DNA of 64,000 nt from Calothrix sp. NIES-3974 (lineage in GTDB: Bacteria > Cyanobacteriota > Cyanobacteriia > Cyanobacteriales > Nostocaceae): contig NZ_AP018254.1 of NCBI RefSeq assembly GCF_002368395.1, forward strand, positions 2,604,001-2,668,000. The letters are read 5' to 3'. The translations under genes were made by a program, and so were the position numbers. Below the pieces are notes generated by a model. It worked only from the letters and a program-made list of their open reading frames with translations. It made no database searches and was not told where the DNA came from. How positions within the stretch are numbered: position 1 is the stretch's first letter; every line of letters starts with the position of its first letter. This document shows positions 18,291 through 27,113 of this stretch, piece by piece.

Positions 18291-18782
18291 TCATCCCTTA
18301 ACATGAATAAGTTGATTCAAATCATTTTTATCCACATCATAGGCTGCACCGAACCCGACAACAAATCTACCACCAATTGGTGTGAATTGGTAAATCCGGA
18401 AATCTGGTAAATCACGAAAAATTTGAATGATGTTGCCAAATTTTTCGCCGAATTTCAAGTCTATTTCTACCCATTTCGGGGTATCACGGGTAAATAAACT
18501 AGCTGTACAGTCATAGGTTAAGCGACGACGAGCAAATATTTGTTGAGTTTTGGATTCGTCCTCAATAAATAACAAACTCGCTTGTGGATTAGTTTGCAGA
18601 TTTTGGGTGTGGGTGGAAAGTCCACTGACATAAGTATAAATTTTTTTATCTGTATCAACGATACATGGTGCATAACTCGCATTGGGTACGCCATCTGCAC
18701 TCACGGTACAAATCACAACACTCGCAAATAAACTGGGGAATTCCTGATAGGCTGCTTGGATGGCGCTAAAATCCGATGACAT
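18291..18782 (-). CDS. Pyridoxamine 5'-phosphate oxidase-like flavin/heme-binding protein
   Basis: The 163-aa protein has the split-barrel pattern of the PNPOx-like superfamily: FASVVICTVSADGVPNASYA, then KIYTYVSGLSTHTQNLQTN and ASLLFIED, with RRRLTYDC after it. The C-terminal IYQFTPIGGRFVVGFGAAYD is typical of HugZ-like proteins, which bind heme. It may be a heme-utilisation or flavin-binding protein, but the ligand is uncertain. It appears to be a single-gene unit upstream of holB on the same strand, 117 bases away. Confidence 0.75.
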   Translation of the reverse strand: MSSDFSAIQAAYQEFPSLFASVVICTVSADGVPNASYAPCIVDTDKKIYTYVSGLSTHTQNLQTNPQASLLFIEDESKTQQIFARRRLTYDCTASLFTRDTPKWVEIDLKFGEKFGNIIQIFRDLPDFRIYQFTPIGGRFVVGFGAAYDVDKNDLNQLIHVKG

Positions 18783-19467
18783 AATATGTTAAGTGTGGCT
18801 GATACTAGGTTGCTATCAATGATAGTACTATCTTTGATTACGACTAAAGGAGTAATCCCATCATTTTCAAACTAGCACGACAGAAGTCAACTTAGTCTGA
18901 GTAAGTATATTAGGGGCATGTTTAGTTTATTATGGGAATCGGGTTTGATTTTTGAAAAAATTCTCGCGATCGCAATTTGGGGATATTTCTCTAGTACTGC
19001 TAATCCCTGCTATTAGGGGTTTTTCGTCTGAAAATAACGTTTTTATACTGATTAACACCTGATCCACAGGAACTTAGATCACTGTGTATCTGGAAAAGAT
19101 TTCAGCGATCGCAATGAAAACAGAGGTTTTTAAAAACTACATTATTCTCACCCTAACAGTTGGATAGGGAGGGTTACTCGTCACATGGATCGAATCAATT
19201 CTAAATAATAGACTCATTTTTAGCACAAGGAAAATTTACATCCCCTGGCAAAAATGAAATTATATTTTGCTGTGATTCTGGGTAAGTTACCTGGGATTCT
19301 CGTCATCAAAACCTTTTCCCTACTCCCCACTCCCTATTTCTCCCCTGTTGAGGTCAAATAGTTTTACTTAACCCTGTGATAGTTTTTTTAATATTTATTT
19401 ACATTTCATCTGTGTCACAATATAACCAGAGGTAATAAATACTTATTTAGAATCCAGGAGGCGAGTC
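18783..19467. other. 685-bp upstream region of flv3
   Basis: No gene is supported. The stretch is AT-rich, carries a few GCGATCGC sites (18969, 19108), and ends with a good ribosome binding site (CCAGGAGGCG) seven bases before the flv3 start. A symmetric TGTGTCACA lies at 19413-19421, about 50 bases before the start, but I cannot assign it to a known regulator. Confidence 0.5.
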
Positions 19468-21186
19468 ATGGTTACAGTTACCCAGACACCCCAGAAACGC
19501 CTAACAATGCAGGTAGAGGAAATAGCAGTCGATACAACGACCATGCGATCGCTCGATTGGGATCGCGATCGCTTTGATATCGAGTATGGTTTGCAGAATG
19601 GCACTACCTACAATTCGTTTTTGATTCGTGGGGAAAAGGTGGCGTTAGTTGATACTTCCCATGAAAAGTTTCGCCAGCTTTACTTTGATACCCTCACAGG
19701 TTTAATAGACATAGCAAGTATCGATTATTTAATTATTAGCCATACCGAACCTGACCACAGTGGTTTAGTTAGGGATGTGTTGCAGATAGCACCTGAGATT
19801 ACCGTGGTTGGGTCGAAGGTGGCAATTCAATTTTTAGAAAATTTGGTACACACCCCCTTTAAAAGACAAATTGTCAAAAATGGCGATAGATTGGATTTGG
19901 GTCATGGTCACGAACTAGAATTTGTCATCGCTCCAAATCTACATTGGCCAGATACAATTTTTACCTTTGACCATAAAACTCAAATTCTATATACCTGCGA
20001 CGCATTTGGTCTACACTACTGTTCCGATGACACCTTTGACACGAATTTAGAAGCTATTTCCCCAGATTTTCAATATTACTACGAGTGCTTAATGGCACCC
20101 AATGCCCGTTCCGTCCTATCCGCCCTCAAACGGATGGATGAATTGACCCATATAGAAATGATTGCCACTGGACATGGACCATTATTACGGAACCATGTAC
20201 AGGAATTAACAGGTCGTTATCGTCGCTGGAGTCAAAGCCAAACCAAAGCGGAGACAACGGTGGGGATTTTCTACGTTTCTGAATACGGATACAGTGATAA
20301 TTTAGCCCATGCCTTAGCTACTGGTATCAATAAAACTGGAGTGGCTACGGAGATGGTTGACCTAAAAACCGTTGATTTGCAAGAGCTTCAGGAATTAGTC
20401 GGACGTTGTGCAGGTATAATTATTGGAATGCCACCTGCAAGTAATCAAGCTGCTCAAACGGCTCTCGGTACTGTTTTAGGTGCAGTCAAAGAAAAGCAAG
20501 CAGTAGGTATATTTGAAACCGGTGGGGGAGACGACGAACCGACCTACCCATTGCTCAATAAATTCCGTTCCCTAGGTTTACATGTCGCGTTCCCGGTGAT
20601 TGAAATACGTGAAACACCTACAGATAATTTGTATAAACGCTGTGAGGAGTCCGGAACCGACCTAGCTCAGTGGGTGACACGGGATAAAAGCATCAAGCAA
20701 ATGAAATCCCTGGGTGCAGATTTAGATAAAGCTCTAGGACGGATTAGCGGTGGGTTATATATTATTACCGCCAAAAAAGGTGATGTCAAAAGTGCGATGC
20801 TTGCATCGTGGGTGACACAAGCTAGTTTTAAACCATTAGGTGTTAGCATTGCTGTTGCTAAGGATAGGGCAATTGAATCCCTGATGCAAGTCGGTGACAA
20901 GTTTGTATTGAATGTCTTAGAAGAAGGCAATTATCAGGGGTTAATGAAACATTTTCTCAAGCGATTTGCTCCCGGTGCAGATCGTTTTGAGGGTGTGCGT
21001 ACCCAACCTGCTGAAAATGGCGCACCAATTTTAGCCGATGCTCTAGCTTACATGGAGTGTGAAGTTGCTAGTCGCTTGGATGCGGGAGACCACTGGATAG
21101 TTTATTGTACCGTTTATGCAGGACGGGTATCGAAACCAGAGGGTGTGACTGCGGTTCACCATCGTAAGGTGGGTAATCACTATTAG
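19468..21186 (+). CDS. flv3: Flavodiiron protein Flv3 (diflavin oxidoreductase)
   Basis: Flv3 with Flv1 reduces oxygen to water using electrons from photosystem I, protecting cells in changing light. The 572-aa protein has three domains: a beta-lactamase-like diiron domain (about 40-270), a flavodoxin-like domain (about 280-420) and a C-terminal flavin reductase domain (about 435-572). The diiron ligands are canonical: HTEPDH (His92, Glu94, Asp96, His97), the His in APNLHWPD, the Asp in YTCDAF, and the His of GHGP. Sequence resembles Synechocystis Flv3 closely (SLDWDRDRFDIEYGLQNGTT). Whether it is the vegetative (3A) or heterocyst (3B) isoform cannot be told. flv1 follows 800 bases downstream. 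Confidence 0.93.
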   Translation: MVTVTQTPQKRLTMQVEEIAVDTTTMRSLDWDRDRFDIEYGLQNGTTYNSFLIRGEKVALVDTSHEKFRQLYFDTLTGLIDIASIDYLIISHTEPDHSGLVRDVLQIAPEITVVGSKVAIQFLENLVHTPFKRQIVKNGDRLDLGHGHELEFVIAPNLHWPDTIFTFDHKTQILYTCDAFGLHYCSDDTFDTNLEAISPDFQYYYECLMAPNARSVLSALKRMDELTHIEMIATGHGPLLRNHVQELTGRYRRWSQSQTKAETTVGIFYVSEYGYSDNLAHALATGINKTGVATEMVDLKTVDLQELQELVGRCAGIIIGMPPASNQAAQTALGTVLGAVKEKQAVGIFETGGGDDEPTYPLLNKFRSLGLHVAFPVIEIRETPTDNLYKRCEESGTDLAQWVTRDKSIKQMKSLGADLDKALGRISGGLYIITAKKGDVKSAMLASWVTQASFKPLGVSIAVAKDRAIESLMQVGDKFVLNVLEEGNYQGLMKHFLKRFAPGADRFEGVRTQPAENGAPILADALAYMECEVASRLDAGDHWIVYCTVYAGRVSKPEGVTAVHHRKVGNHY

Positions 21187-21305
21187 AATACGGTCGTTAG
21201 GAGGGATTGGTTAAGACTTATATTCGTTGGTTGACTGTTGAATGTTGACTGTGAACGGGGATAGGATGGCGATGGTTATCCCTTGAAGTCGGGTTTTCAT
21301 GATAA

Positions 21306-21454
21306 TTAAGTAAGTCGGTGAATTATCACTTGTTTGTAGTTGCACTCATAGCGCTATAATCGCAGTGTTTTAGAAGAGTAGCGCAATTACGAGCTAACAT
21401 ATGGAGACCCTACTTTTCTTTGCATAGTACGGTTTTTGATCACCGACTACTTAA
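21306..21454. repeat. 149-bp element with inverted ends, putative MITE
   Basis: The left end TTAAGTAAGTCGGTGAATTA and the right end read inward, TTAAGTAGTCGGTGATCAAA, form an imperfect inverted repeat. TTAA stands at both borders. No second copy was found in this window, so the call rests on the ends alone. Confidence 0.45.
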
Positions 21455-21638
21455 CTGTTAATACATCTATTTTTTAAAACCCGACCGCTCACCCTACACA
21501 TAATAAAAGTTTTGCCTTTACCTCCTGGTTTTAAAATCACTGATGAGCCGTTTTGTCCTAGTTTACTTCTGAAGGGGATATGGAGGTTGAATATCAGCAT
21601 TGATTCAACACGGACTATGAAAGTGATAAATCCAGATA

Positions 21639-21744
21639 TACCCGGATTACTCACAAATCCCTCAAACTTGCAGGGAGTGGGGAGTAGGAGGAAAATCAAC
21701 CTGCTGGTTAACCCTTATCGCTAGCTGGTTAGAGATGCAGGTAT
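21639..21744. repeat. ATTTCTCA-type MITE, copy 1 (diverged)
   Basis: It starts with cccggattactcacaaa, contains the family block AGGAGGAAAATCAACC, and ends with agagatgcaggta. The ends are inverted relatives of each other. Other members are at 33341-33448, 33835-33936, 42995-43110 and 48548-48646. Confidence 0.6.
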
Positions 21745-21986
21745 ATTGTGGTGGAAATAACTTTGGATTTTAAATGTAAATCAGTAGAAAATAGAACTTA
21801 ATTAAGAAGGCGTATTTATTTGTAAAAATTTCACTCCACTTCCATAAAAACTCAATCAACAAATACTCAACCACTGAACACATATTAAATTCAAAAATAA
21901 AAACCTGAATCTAAAATCCCAATTCAACACACTTACCTGACGTAGCTATTAAAATCCAAAATCTAAAATCCAAAATCGAGTGAGTT

Positions 21987-23699
21987 ATGGTTAACACAAA
22001 TAAACCCCGTGACGTACAAGTTTACCCCATAGGAACTCAAACCCGTGTGTTTCGTTCCCGCAGCTGGTCGCGATTACGGTTTGAAGTTGAGTATGCTTTA
22101 GCAAAGGGAACAACTGCCAATTGTTATTTAATCGAAGCAGATAAAATTGCTTTGATTGACCCTCCTGGAGAAACCTTTACGGAGATTTTTCTCAAAGCTT
22201 TACAGGAACGGATTGATATTCACAAGATTGATTACGTAATTTTAGGACATGTTAATCCCAACCGCGCTGCAACCTTAAAAGCCTTATTAGAAATTGCTCC
22301 CCAAATTACCTTTGTTTGTTCCAATCCCGGTGCAATTAATTTGCGAGGTGCGCTGGAAAATCCGGATTTACCGATTCTGGTGACACGGGGGGAAGAAACC
22401 CTAGATTTAGGACAGGGACACTATTTGCAATTTATCCCCACACCTAACCCCCGTTATCCCGATTTGCTGTGTACCTATGACCCGCAAACGGAAATTTTAT
22501 ACACTGATAAATTATTTGCAGCCCATATCTGTGGTGATCAGGTTTTTGATGAGGGTTGGCAAGCATTTTTAGAAGACCGTCGCTATTATTTTGAGTGTGT
22601 AATGGCACCCCACGCACGACAAATTGAGACAGCGATGGATAAATTGGCTGATTTACAGGTGCGGATGTATGCTCCTAACCACGGACCGATGGTTAGATAC
22701 GGCTTGATCGAATTAACTAAAGCTTACCGGGATTGGATTCAACAGCAATCTTCACGGGAAAATACCGTAGCATTAATTTATGCATCTGCCTACGGGAATA
22801 CCGCAACAGTTGCCCAAGCGATCGCCCACGGGATTACGAAAGCGGGGGTACGGGTGGAGTCGATTAATTGTGAAGTCGCAAAACCGGAGGAAATTCAAGC
22901 TGCGGTGGAAAATGCAGCTGGATTTATCATTGGTTCACCAACTTTGGGAGGACATGCTCCTACTCCAGTACAAACTGCTTTAGGGATTGTTTTAGCCAAT
23001 GCTGCAAAAACAAAGTTAGCAGGGGTATTCGGTTCCTATGGTTGGAGTGGGGAAGCAATTGATTTGTTGGAAGGGAAACTCAAAGATGCTGGATACAGGT
23101 TTGGGTTTGAACCAATTCGTGTCAAATTTAAGCCGGATGATAAAGTATTACAGGAATGTGAAGAAGCGGGAACGGATTTTGCTCAAACATTAAAACGTAT
23201 TAACAAAGTACGGGTAGTGAGTCAGCAACCTGCAACAAATATTGAGCAAGCTGTGGGAAGGATATTGGGTTCCCTGACGGTCGTCACTGCAAAACAGGGA
23301 GATATATCTAGTGCGATGTTGGCTTCCTGGATATCCCAAGCAAGTTTTAATCCCCCAGGTTTAACAATCGCGGTGGCTAAAGATAGAGCTTTGGAAGCGT
23401 TGATGCATTCTGGTAGCAGTTTTGTTGTTAATATTCTGGCTGAGGGTAAACAAATCCGCAAGCAGTTTATGAAAAACTTTGCACCAGGGGAAGATCGATT
23501 TGCGGGATTGGAAGTCCAGGAAGCAGCGAATGGTTCACCAATTTTAATGGGTGCTTTGGCTTATTTGGAATGTACCGTTAAGGACAGAATGGAAGTGGGA
23601 GACCATTGGTTAGTTTATGCAACAGTTGATGATGGAAAGGTGTTAAATCCGGATGGGGTGACTGCGGTACATTATCGCAAGTCGGGAAACCATTATTAG
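21987..23699 (+). CDS. flv1: Flavodiiron protein Flv1 with degenerate diiron site
   Basis: This 570-aa protein has the same three domains as Flv3 but an altered metal site. The HxExDH motif is HVNPNR (His88, Asn90, Asn92, Arg93). The next His is Arg in PNPRYPD and the bridging Asp region reads YTDKLF. Such substitutions define the Flv1/Flv2 class, which works as the partner of Flv3/Flv4. The flavodoxin domain (GNTATVAQAIAHGI) and the flavin reductase domain (AMLASWISQASFNPPGL) look intact. Together with the upstream flv3 it would form the oxygen-photoreducing Flv1/Flv3 complex. No sll0218-like gene lies between them, which argues against an flv4-flv2 operon. Confidence 0.9.
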   Translation: MVNTNKPRDVQVYPIGTQTRVFRSRSWSRLRFEVEYALAKGTTANCYLIEADKIALIDPPGETFTEIFLKALQERIDIHKIDYVILGHVNPNRAATLKALLEIAPQITFVCSNPGAINLRGALENPDLPILVTRGEETLDLGQGHYLQFIPTPNPRYPDLLCTYDPQTEILYTDKLFAAHICGDQVFDEGWQAFLEDRRYYFECVMAPHARQIETAMDKLADLQVRMYAPNHGPMVRYGLIELTKAYRDWIQQQSSRENTVALIYASAYGNTATVAQAIAHGITKAGVRVESINCEVAKPEEIQAAVENAAGFIIGSPTLGGHAPTPVQTALGIVLANAAKTKLAGVFGSYGWSGEAIDLLEGKLKDAGYRFGFEPIRVKFKPDDKVLQECEEAGTDFAQTLKRINKVRVVSQQPATNIEQAVGRILGSLTVVTAKQGDISSAMLASWISQASFNPPGLTIAVAKDRALEALMHSGSSFVVNILAEGKQIRKQFMKNFAPGEDRFAGLEVQEAANGSPILMGALAYLECTVKDRMEVGDHWLVYATVDDGKVLNPDGVTAVHYRKSGNHY

Positions 23700-23720
23700 A
23701 ATTTTGGATTATTATGTTTT

Positions 23721-23806
23721 ACACCTTGAGAGGTTGTTTTAAAAGTCATTTTTCATACTTGAATTATCATTTTTGGGAATGGGAAGAGACACGACATGTC
23801 GCGTCT
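23721..23806 (-). repeat. Composite repeat: GAGACG-frame hairpin plus 60-base tail
   Basis: Read on the minus strand this is an ACATGT-core hairpin (23786-23805), then CCCATTCCCAAAAATGATAA, then a TTCAAGTAT...TTTTAAAACAACC tail. A near-identical copy in plus orientation is at 58051-58133, and the tail alone recurs at 2212-2253. Confidence 0.75.
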
Positions 23807-23901
23807 GTACTCTCGAAGGAAAAAGATGTTTCGGTATTTTCTTCCCGTAGCACCTGCTCGAATGTCGCGGAAGAGGTAAAAGCGATATCAAACGCAAAAT
23901 T

Positions 23902-24363
23902 ATGGATGAAATCCTGAATTATTATCTGGTTAATGATACATTAGCTACCTCTGGACAACCGACAGCAGCGCAGTTGGAGTTGATTGCAGCAAATGGTTAT
24001 GAGGTGGTAATTAATTTAGCAATGCCAAATAGTGAGAATGCGATCGCGAATGAAGGTTATTTGGTGACATCCCAAGCTATGATTTATTTTCATTTACCTG
24101 TAGTTTGGAATAATCCCCAATTTGCTGATTTGGTTTTATTTTGCCAAATAATGCAGGCTTTGAAAGGGAAAAGGGTTTGGGTGCATTGTGCGAAAAATAT
24201 GCGGGTTTCTTGTTTTGTTTATCTCTATCAAAAACATGTTTTAAAGTCACCCGAACCCTCTGCTCGCTACCCAATGGATTTAATTTGGTCTCCAGAGGGT
24301 GAATGGAAAGATTTAATTGCTCAAGCAGAACAAGAATGCGATCGCTTGTTATTCAAAGCATAG
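23902..24363 (+). CDS. Tyrosine-phosphatase-like protein (DUF442-type), CX4R
   Basis: The 153-aa protein begins ILNYYLVNDTLATSGQPTAA, with the SGQP motif typical of DUF442 / dual-specificity phosphatase-like proteins. It carries WVHCAKNMRVSCFVYLYQKH at about residues 92-111. The Cys and Arg are separated by four residues rather than five, as in rhodanese-like or DUF442 loops. The substrate is unknown; it could be a phosphoprotein phosphatase or a sulfur-transfer enzyme. It is a lone gene after flv1, about 200 bases downstream, and may share its transcript. Confidence 0.75.
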   Translation: MDEILNYYLVNDTLATSGQPTAAQLELIAANGYEVVINLAMPNSENAIANEGYLVTSQAMIYFHLPVVWNNPQFADLVLFCQIMQALKGKRVWVHCAKNMRVSCFVYLYQKHVLKSPEPSARYPMDLIWSPEGEWKDLIAQAEQECDRLLFKA

Positions 24364-24376
24364 TGAATAGGGAGTA

Positions 24377-24399
24377 GAGACGACCCGTCGGGTCGTCTC
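24377..24399. repeat. GAGACG-frame palindrome, core ACCCGTCGGGT
   Basis: A perfect palindrome, preceded by ggagta as in the copies at 31691, 33752 and 52299. It lies between convergent genes, where it could also act as a transcription terminator stem. Confidence 0.8.
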
Positions 24400-24542
24400 C
24401 AGGGGAGTAGGGAGTAGGATAAGCTATTTTTTTGGCTGTTTCCTCACGATAGGGAAAGCTGGTTTCAAATTACCATCAGCCGAGATACAATTAAGATATC
24501 CCGGCTTTGATGGGAAATTCTGGGAATTATTTTGAAAGCGAA

Positions 24543-24818
24543 TCAACCACCAGCTACCGCAGGAACGATACTGACTTCATCGCCATCTTTTAAGGCTGTG
24601 GTGACTCCATCTAAAAAGCGGATGTCTTCACTGTTGACGTATAAATTCAAAAATCGTCGCGGTTGTCCATTCTCGTCGCACAGACGTTCTTTGATTCCTG
24701 GACACGCTTTTTCAATCGATTCAATTAGTTCTGATATATTTGTACCGCTACATTCGAGTACAGCTTGGTTGTTGGTAAATTTTTGGAGTGCGGTGGGAAC
24801 GAGTACTTTAATCGACAT
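24543..24818 (-). CDS. MoaD/ThiS-family sulfur-carrier-like protein
   Basis: The 91-aa protein has the ubiquitin-like fold pattern [17 protein letters not shown]...[14 protein letters not shown] and ends in Gly-Gly, the tail that is activated as a thiocarboxylate in sulfur carriers. The longer open frame upstream has no good start; the ATG at 24816-24818 gives the standard family length. It lies about 205 bases downstream of thrC on the same strand. Such carriers next to threonine synthase may feed sulfur into amino acid synthesis, as CysO does, but this is inference. It could also be MoaD for molybdopterin, though no moaE is adjacent. Confidence 0.82.
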   Translation of the reverse strand: MSIKVLVPTALQKFTNNQAVLECSGTNISELIESIEKACPGIKERLCDENGQPRRFLNLYVNSEDIRFLDGVTTALKDGDEVSIVPAVAGG

Positions 24819-25023
24819 AGATTGAGATTTGAGATTTTGGATTGATAGAAATAGTGAAGATTCTGATTTGGGATTGACAGTCGGTTGTACGGACAATCCC
24901 GGATTTGTAACATCTTGTGAGAGAAGCCGCGCTATGCATCTACACGGAGAATAATTGCTCAAGGGATAGGAGGGGATTTCGATTAAAAACCTTTACTACT
25001 CCCTACTCCCCATTCCCGATTCC

Positions 25024-26328
25024 CTAAACAAGAACTTGTTGCCATTCCAGACGTTCTAGGGTGCGAGAACGTTCTAAAGCTTGTTCAAAGCTGTCTAGTT
25101 TGGCTTCAATGGTTAAAGGTTCGCCAATGTAACCTTGAACCGCTTCTTGGGTTTTTAAGCCATTGCCAGTGATGTAAACAACGGTGGTTTCATCGGGATC
25201 AATTTTACCAGCTTCTACTAACTTTTTGAGGACGGCAACGGTCGTACCTCCTGCGGTTTCGGTAAATATACCTTCTGTTTCTGCTAATAGTTTAATTCCC
25301 TCAATGATTTCTGCATCGGTGACTGATTCGATATTACCGTTTGTTTTGTTGGCAATTTCGACTGCATAAATACCATCTGCTGGATTGCCAATGGCAATGG
25401 ATTTAGCAATTGTGTTGGGTTTCACTGGTTTAATAAAATCCCGTTTTTCTTTGAATGCTTCGGCAATGGGGGAACATCCTTCCGCTTGCGCACCACTAAA
25501 CCGGACATTTTTGGCTTCTACTAAACCTGTTTCAATAAATTCCTGAAAGCCTTTGTAAATTTTTGTGAAGAGAGAACCGGATGCCAGAGGTGCGACAATA
25601 TGGTCAGGTAATTGCCATCCGAGTTGTTCAGCGACTTCAAAGCCGAGGGTTTTGGAGCCTTCGGAATAGTAGGGACGGAGGTTGATATTCACAAATCCCC
25701 AACCGTGGGTGTTGGCAACTTCAGAACAAAGGCGATTAACTTGGTCGTAGTTGCCTTTTACAGCCATGAGGGTGGGGCTATAAATGAGGCTTCCCAGGAC
25801 TTTTCCCGCTTCTAGGTCGGAGGGAATAAATACACAACAATCCAATCCTGCATGGGCTGCGATTGCGGCTGTGGAATTTGCCAAGTTGCCAGTACTTGCA
25901 CAGGATACGGTGGTAAATCCTAGTTCCCGGGCACGACTTAAGGCGACGGACACCACCCGGTCTTTGAAACTGAGGGTGGGCATATTCACCGCGTCATTTT
26001 TAATATACAGGTTTTTTAAGCCTAAACGCCGGGCGAGACGTTGGGATTTGACTAGGGGAGTCATACCCGTACCGACATCGATGTAGTTGTCGGTAGCAAC
26101 GGGTAGAAATTGACGGTAACGCCAAATGGAATTGGGACCTTTTTGAATCGATTCGCGACTGACACTTAAGCGCAATTTGCTGTAGTCATATTTGACTTCT
26201 AAAGGACCAAAACAAACTTCACACACATGCAAGGCTTTGGGTTCGTACTCGGCTCCACATTCCTTGCACTTGAGGATTTCAAAGTTGCCTGTGGTGGTTT
26301 GTGTTGTTTTTGCGATCGCTTGTGTCAT
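25024..26328 (-). CDS. thrC: Threonine synthase
   Basis: ThrC converts O-phosphohomoserine to threonine with PLP. The 434-aa protein has an N-terminal zinc ribbon (Cys21, Cys24, Cys36, Cys39 in CKECGAEYEPKALHVCEVC). PTLSFKDRVVSVAL follows, with the PLP-binding Lys near residue 121, and CASTGNLANSTAAIAAHAG is the phosphate-binding region. I place the start at the MTQAIAK methionine (26326-26328), because GGGGAG stands six bases upstream; the longer frame begins nine codons earlier. Two stem-loops lie upstream at 26373-26421. The MoaD-like gene follows. Confidence 0.92.
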   Translation of the reverse strand: MTQAIAKTTQTTTGNFEILKCKECGAEYEPKALHVCEVCFGPLEVKYDYSKLRLSVSRESIQKGPNSIWRYRQFLPVATDNYIDVGTGMTPLVKSQRLARRLGLKNLYIKNDAVNMPTLSFKDRVVSVALSRARELGFTTVSCASTGNLANSTAAIAAHAGLDCCVFIPSDLEAGKVLGSLIYSPTLMAVKGNYDQVNRLCSEVANTHGWGFVNINLRPYYSEGSKTLGFEVAEQLGWQLPDHIVAPLASGSLFTKIYKGFQEFIETGLVEAKNVRFSGAQAEGCSPIAEAFKEKRDFIKPVKPNTIAKSIAIGNPADGIYAVEIANKTNGNIESVTDAEIIEGIKLLAETEGIFTETAGGTTVAVLKKLVEAGKIDPDETTVVYITGNGLKTQEAVQGYIGEPLTIEAKLDSFEQALERSRTLERLEWQQVLV

Positions 26329-26372
26329 GGTTTTCTCCCCTAGTTTATCCATCAATGTCGCTTGATGCTATC

Positions 26373-26421
26373 ACGAGTAAAAATACTCGTCAAACATACC
26401 CGACTATTTTTATCGGGTATG
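26373..26421 (-). promoter_or_regulatory. Two adjacent hairpins upstream of thrC
   Basis: The first hairpin has arms ACGAGTA and TACTCGT (26373-26390) with a 4-base loop. The second has 9-base arms CATACCCGA and TCGGGTATG (26395-26421). Both lie 45-93 bases before the thrC start. They could be 5' leader structures or an upstream terminator; the transcription start is unknown. Confidence 0.4.
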
Positions 26422-27113
26422 ATAAAACCCTTTATATAATTGGCTTCACAGGGAAAATGTCGTCATAAATACGGAGGGAAGTAACAAAATATATTTGCTA
26501 AAAATTGATTTTTTGTTTCCTAGATAAATATTTAGGACTTGGGTCATTACGTAGCTCGCTTCCCTCGCTGCGGACAAATCTTGTTTGCGTAAGTCCTGAA
26601 ATAGTTTCCGGAATTTTCTGAATATGTTCTGAAAATATTGCTTTTGATAGATGCTGATTAATCAATACCAGTAATTTCTCTCCTGACGAGGGTGAGTGCT
26701 ATTTGTTAGCAAAGATTATGGATTAATTCTGTGCATCGGTTCCATGCTTGATAATTCGTAATTCGTAATTCGTAATTACTAGGAATTACGTAAGCGTCAC
26801 AAAATAATAGCAACTGATATACATCGCTAAATGTGATGTCAAAGCTGACAAAGGTTGATTGATCAACTTTATATTCTTATGACTTATGCAAGCGTCACAA
26901 CATCAGGTCAACTGACACATACCTTTAAATTTGAGTTGATTTATAACTGTTGCGTCTAAATTAAGCCAATGTGAGGCTTCTGTCGAAAATGTTCCAGTTG
27001 CGTAAGTCCTGATGATAACTAATCAATTACAAATTACGTAAGTGCAGCCTTACCGTAGGTTATTACAAATTACAAATTATGTTTTTTCTGCCATTTTTGA
27101 GGAGTTAGATATA
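26422..27113. other. Intergenic region with repeat fragments
   Basis: No gene is supported. It contains GTAATTC heptamers (26751-26777). Several AGGACTTGGG / GCGTAAGTCCT or GACTTATGCAAGCGTCACAA blocks (26532-26600, 26880-26900, 27001-27012) look like ends of small transposable elements. A GGCAACG-type repeat tail reaches 27078. GAGGAG at 27099-27104 serves the next gene. Confidence 0.5.

Larger units (their letters stand above)
21187..21986. other. 800-bp flv3-flv1 intergenic region
   Basis: No gene is supported. It contains a 149-bp element with inverted ends (21306-21454) and a member of the ATTTCTCA-type MITE family (21639-21744), and runs into AT-rich DNA and TTTTGGAT-like heptamers just before flv1. 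The gap argues that flv1 has its own promoter. Confidence 0.6.
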
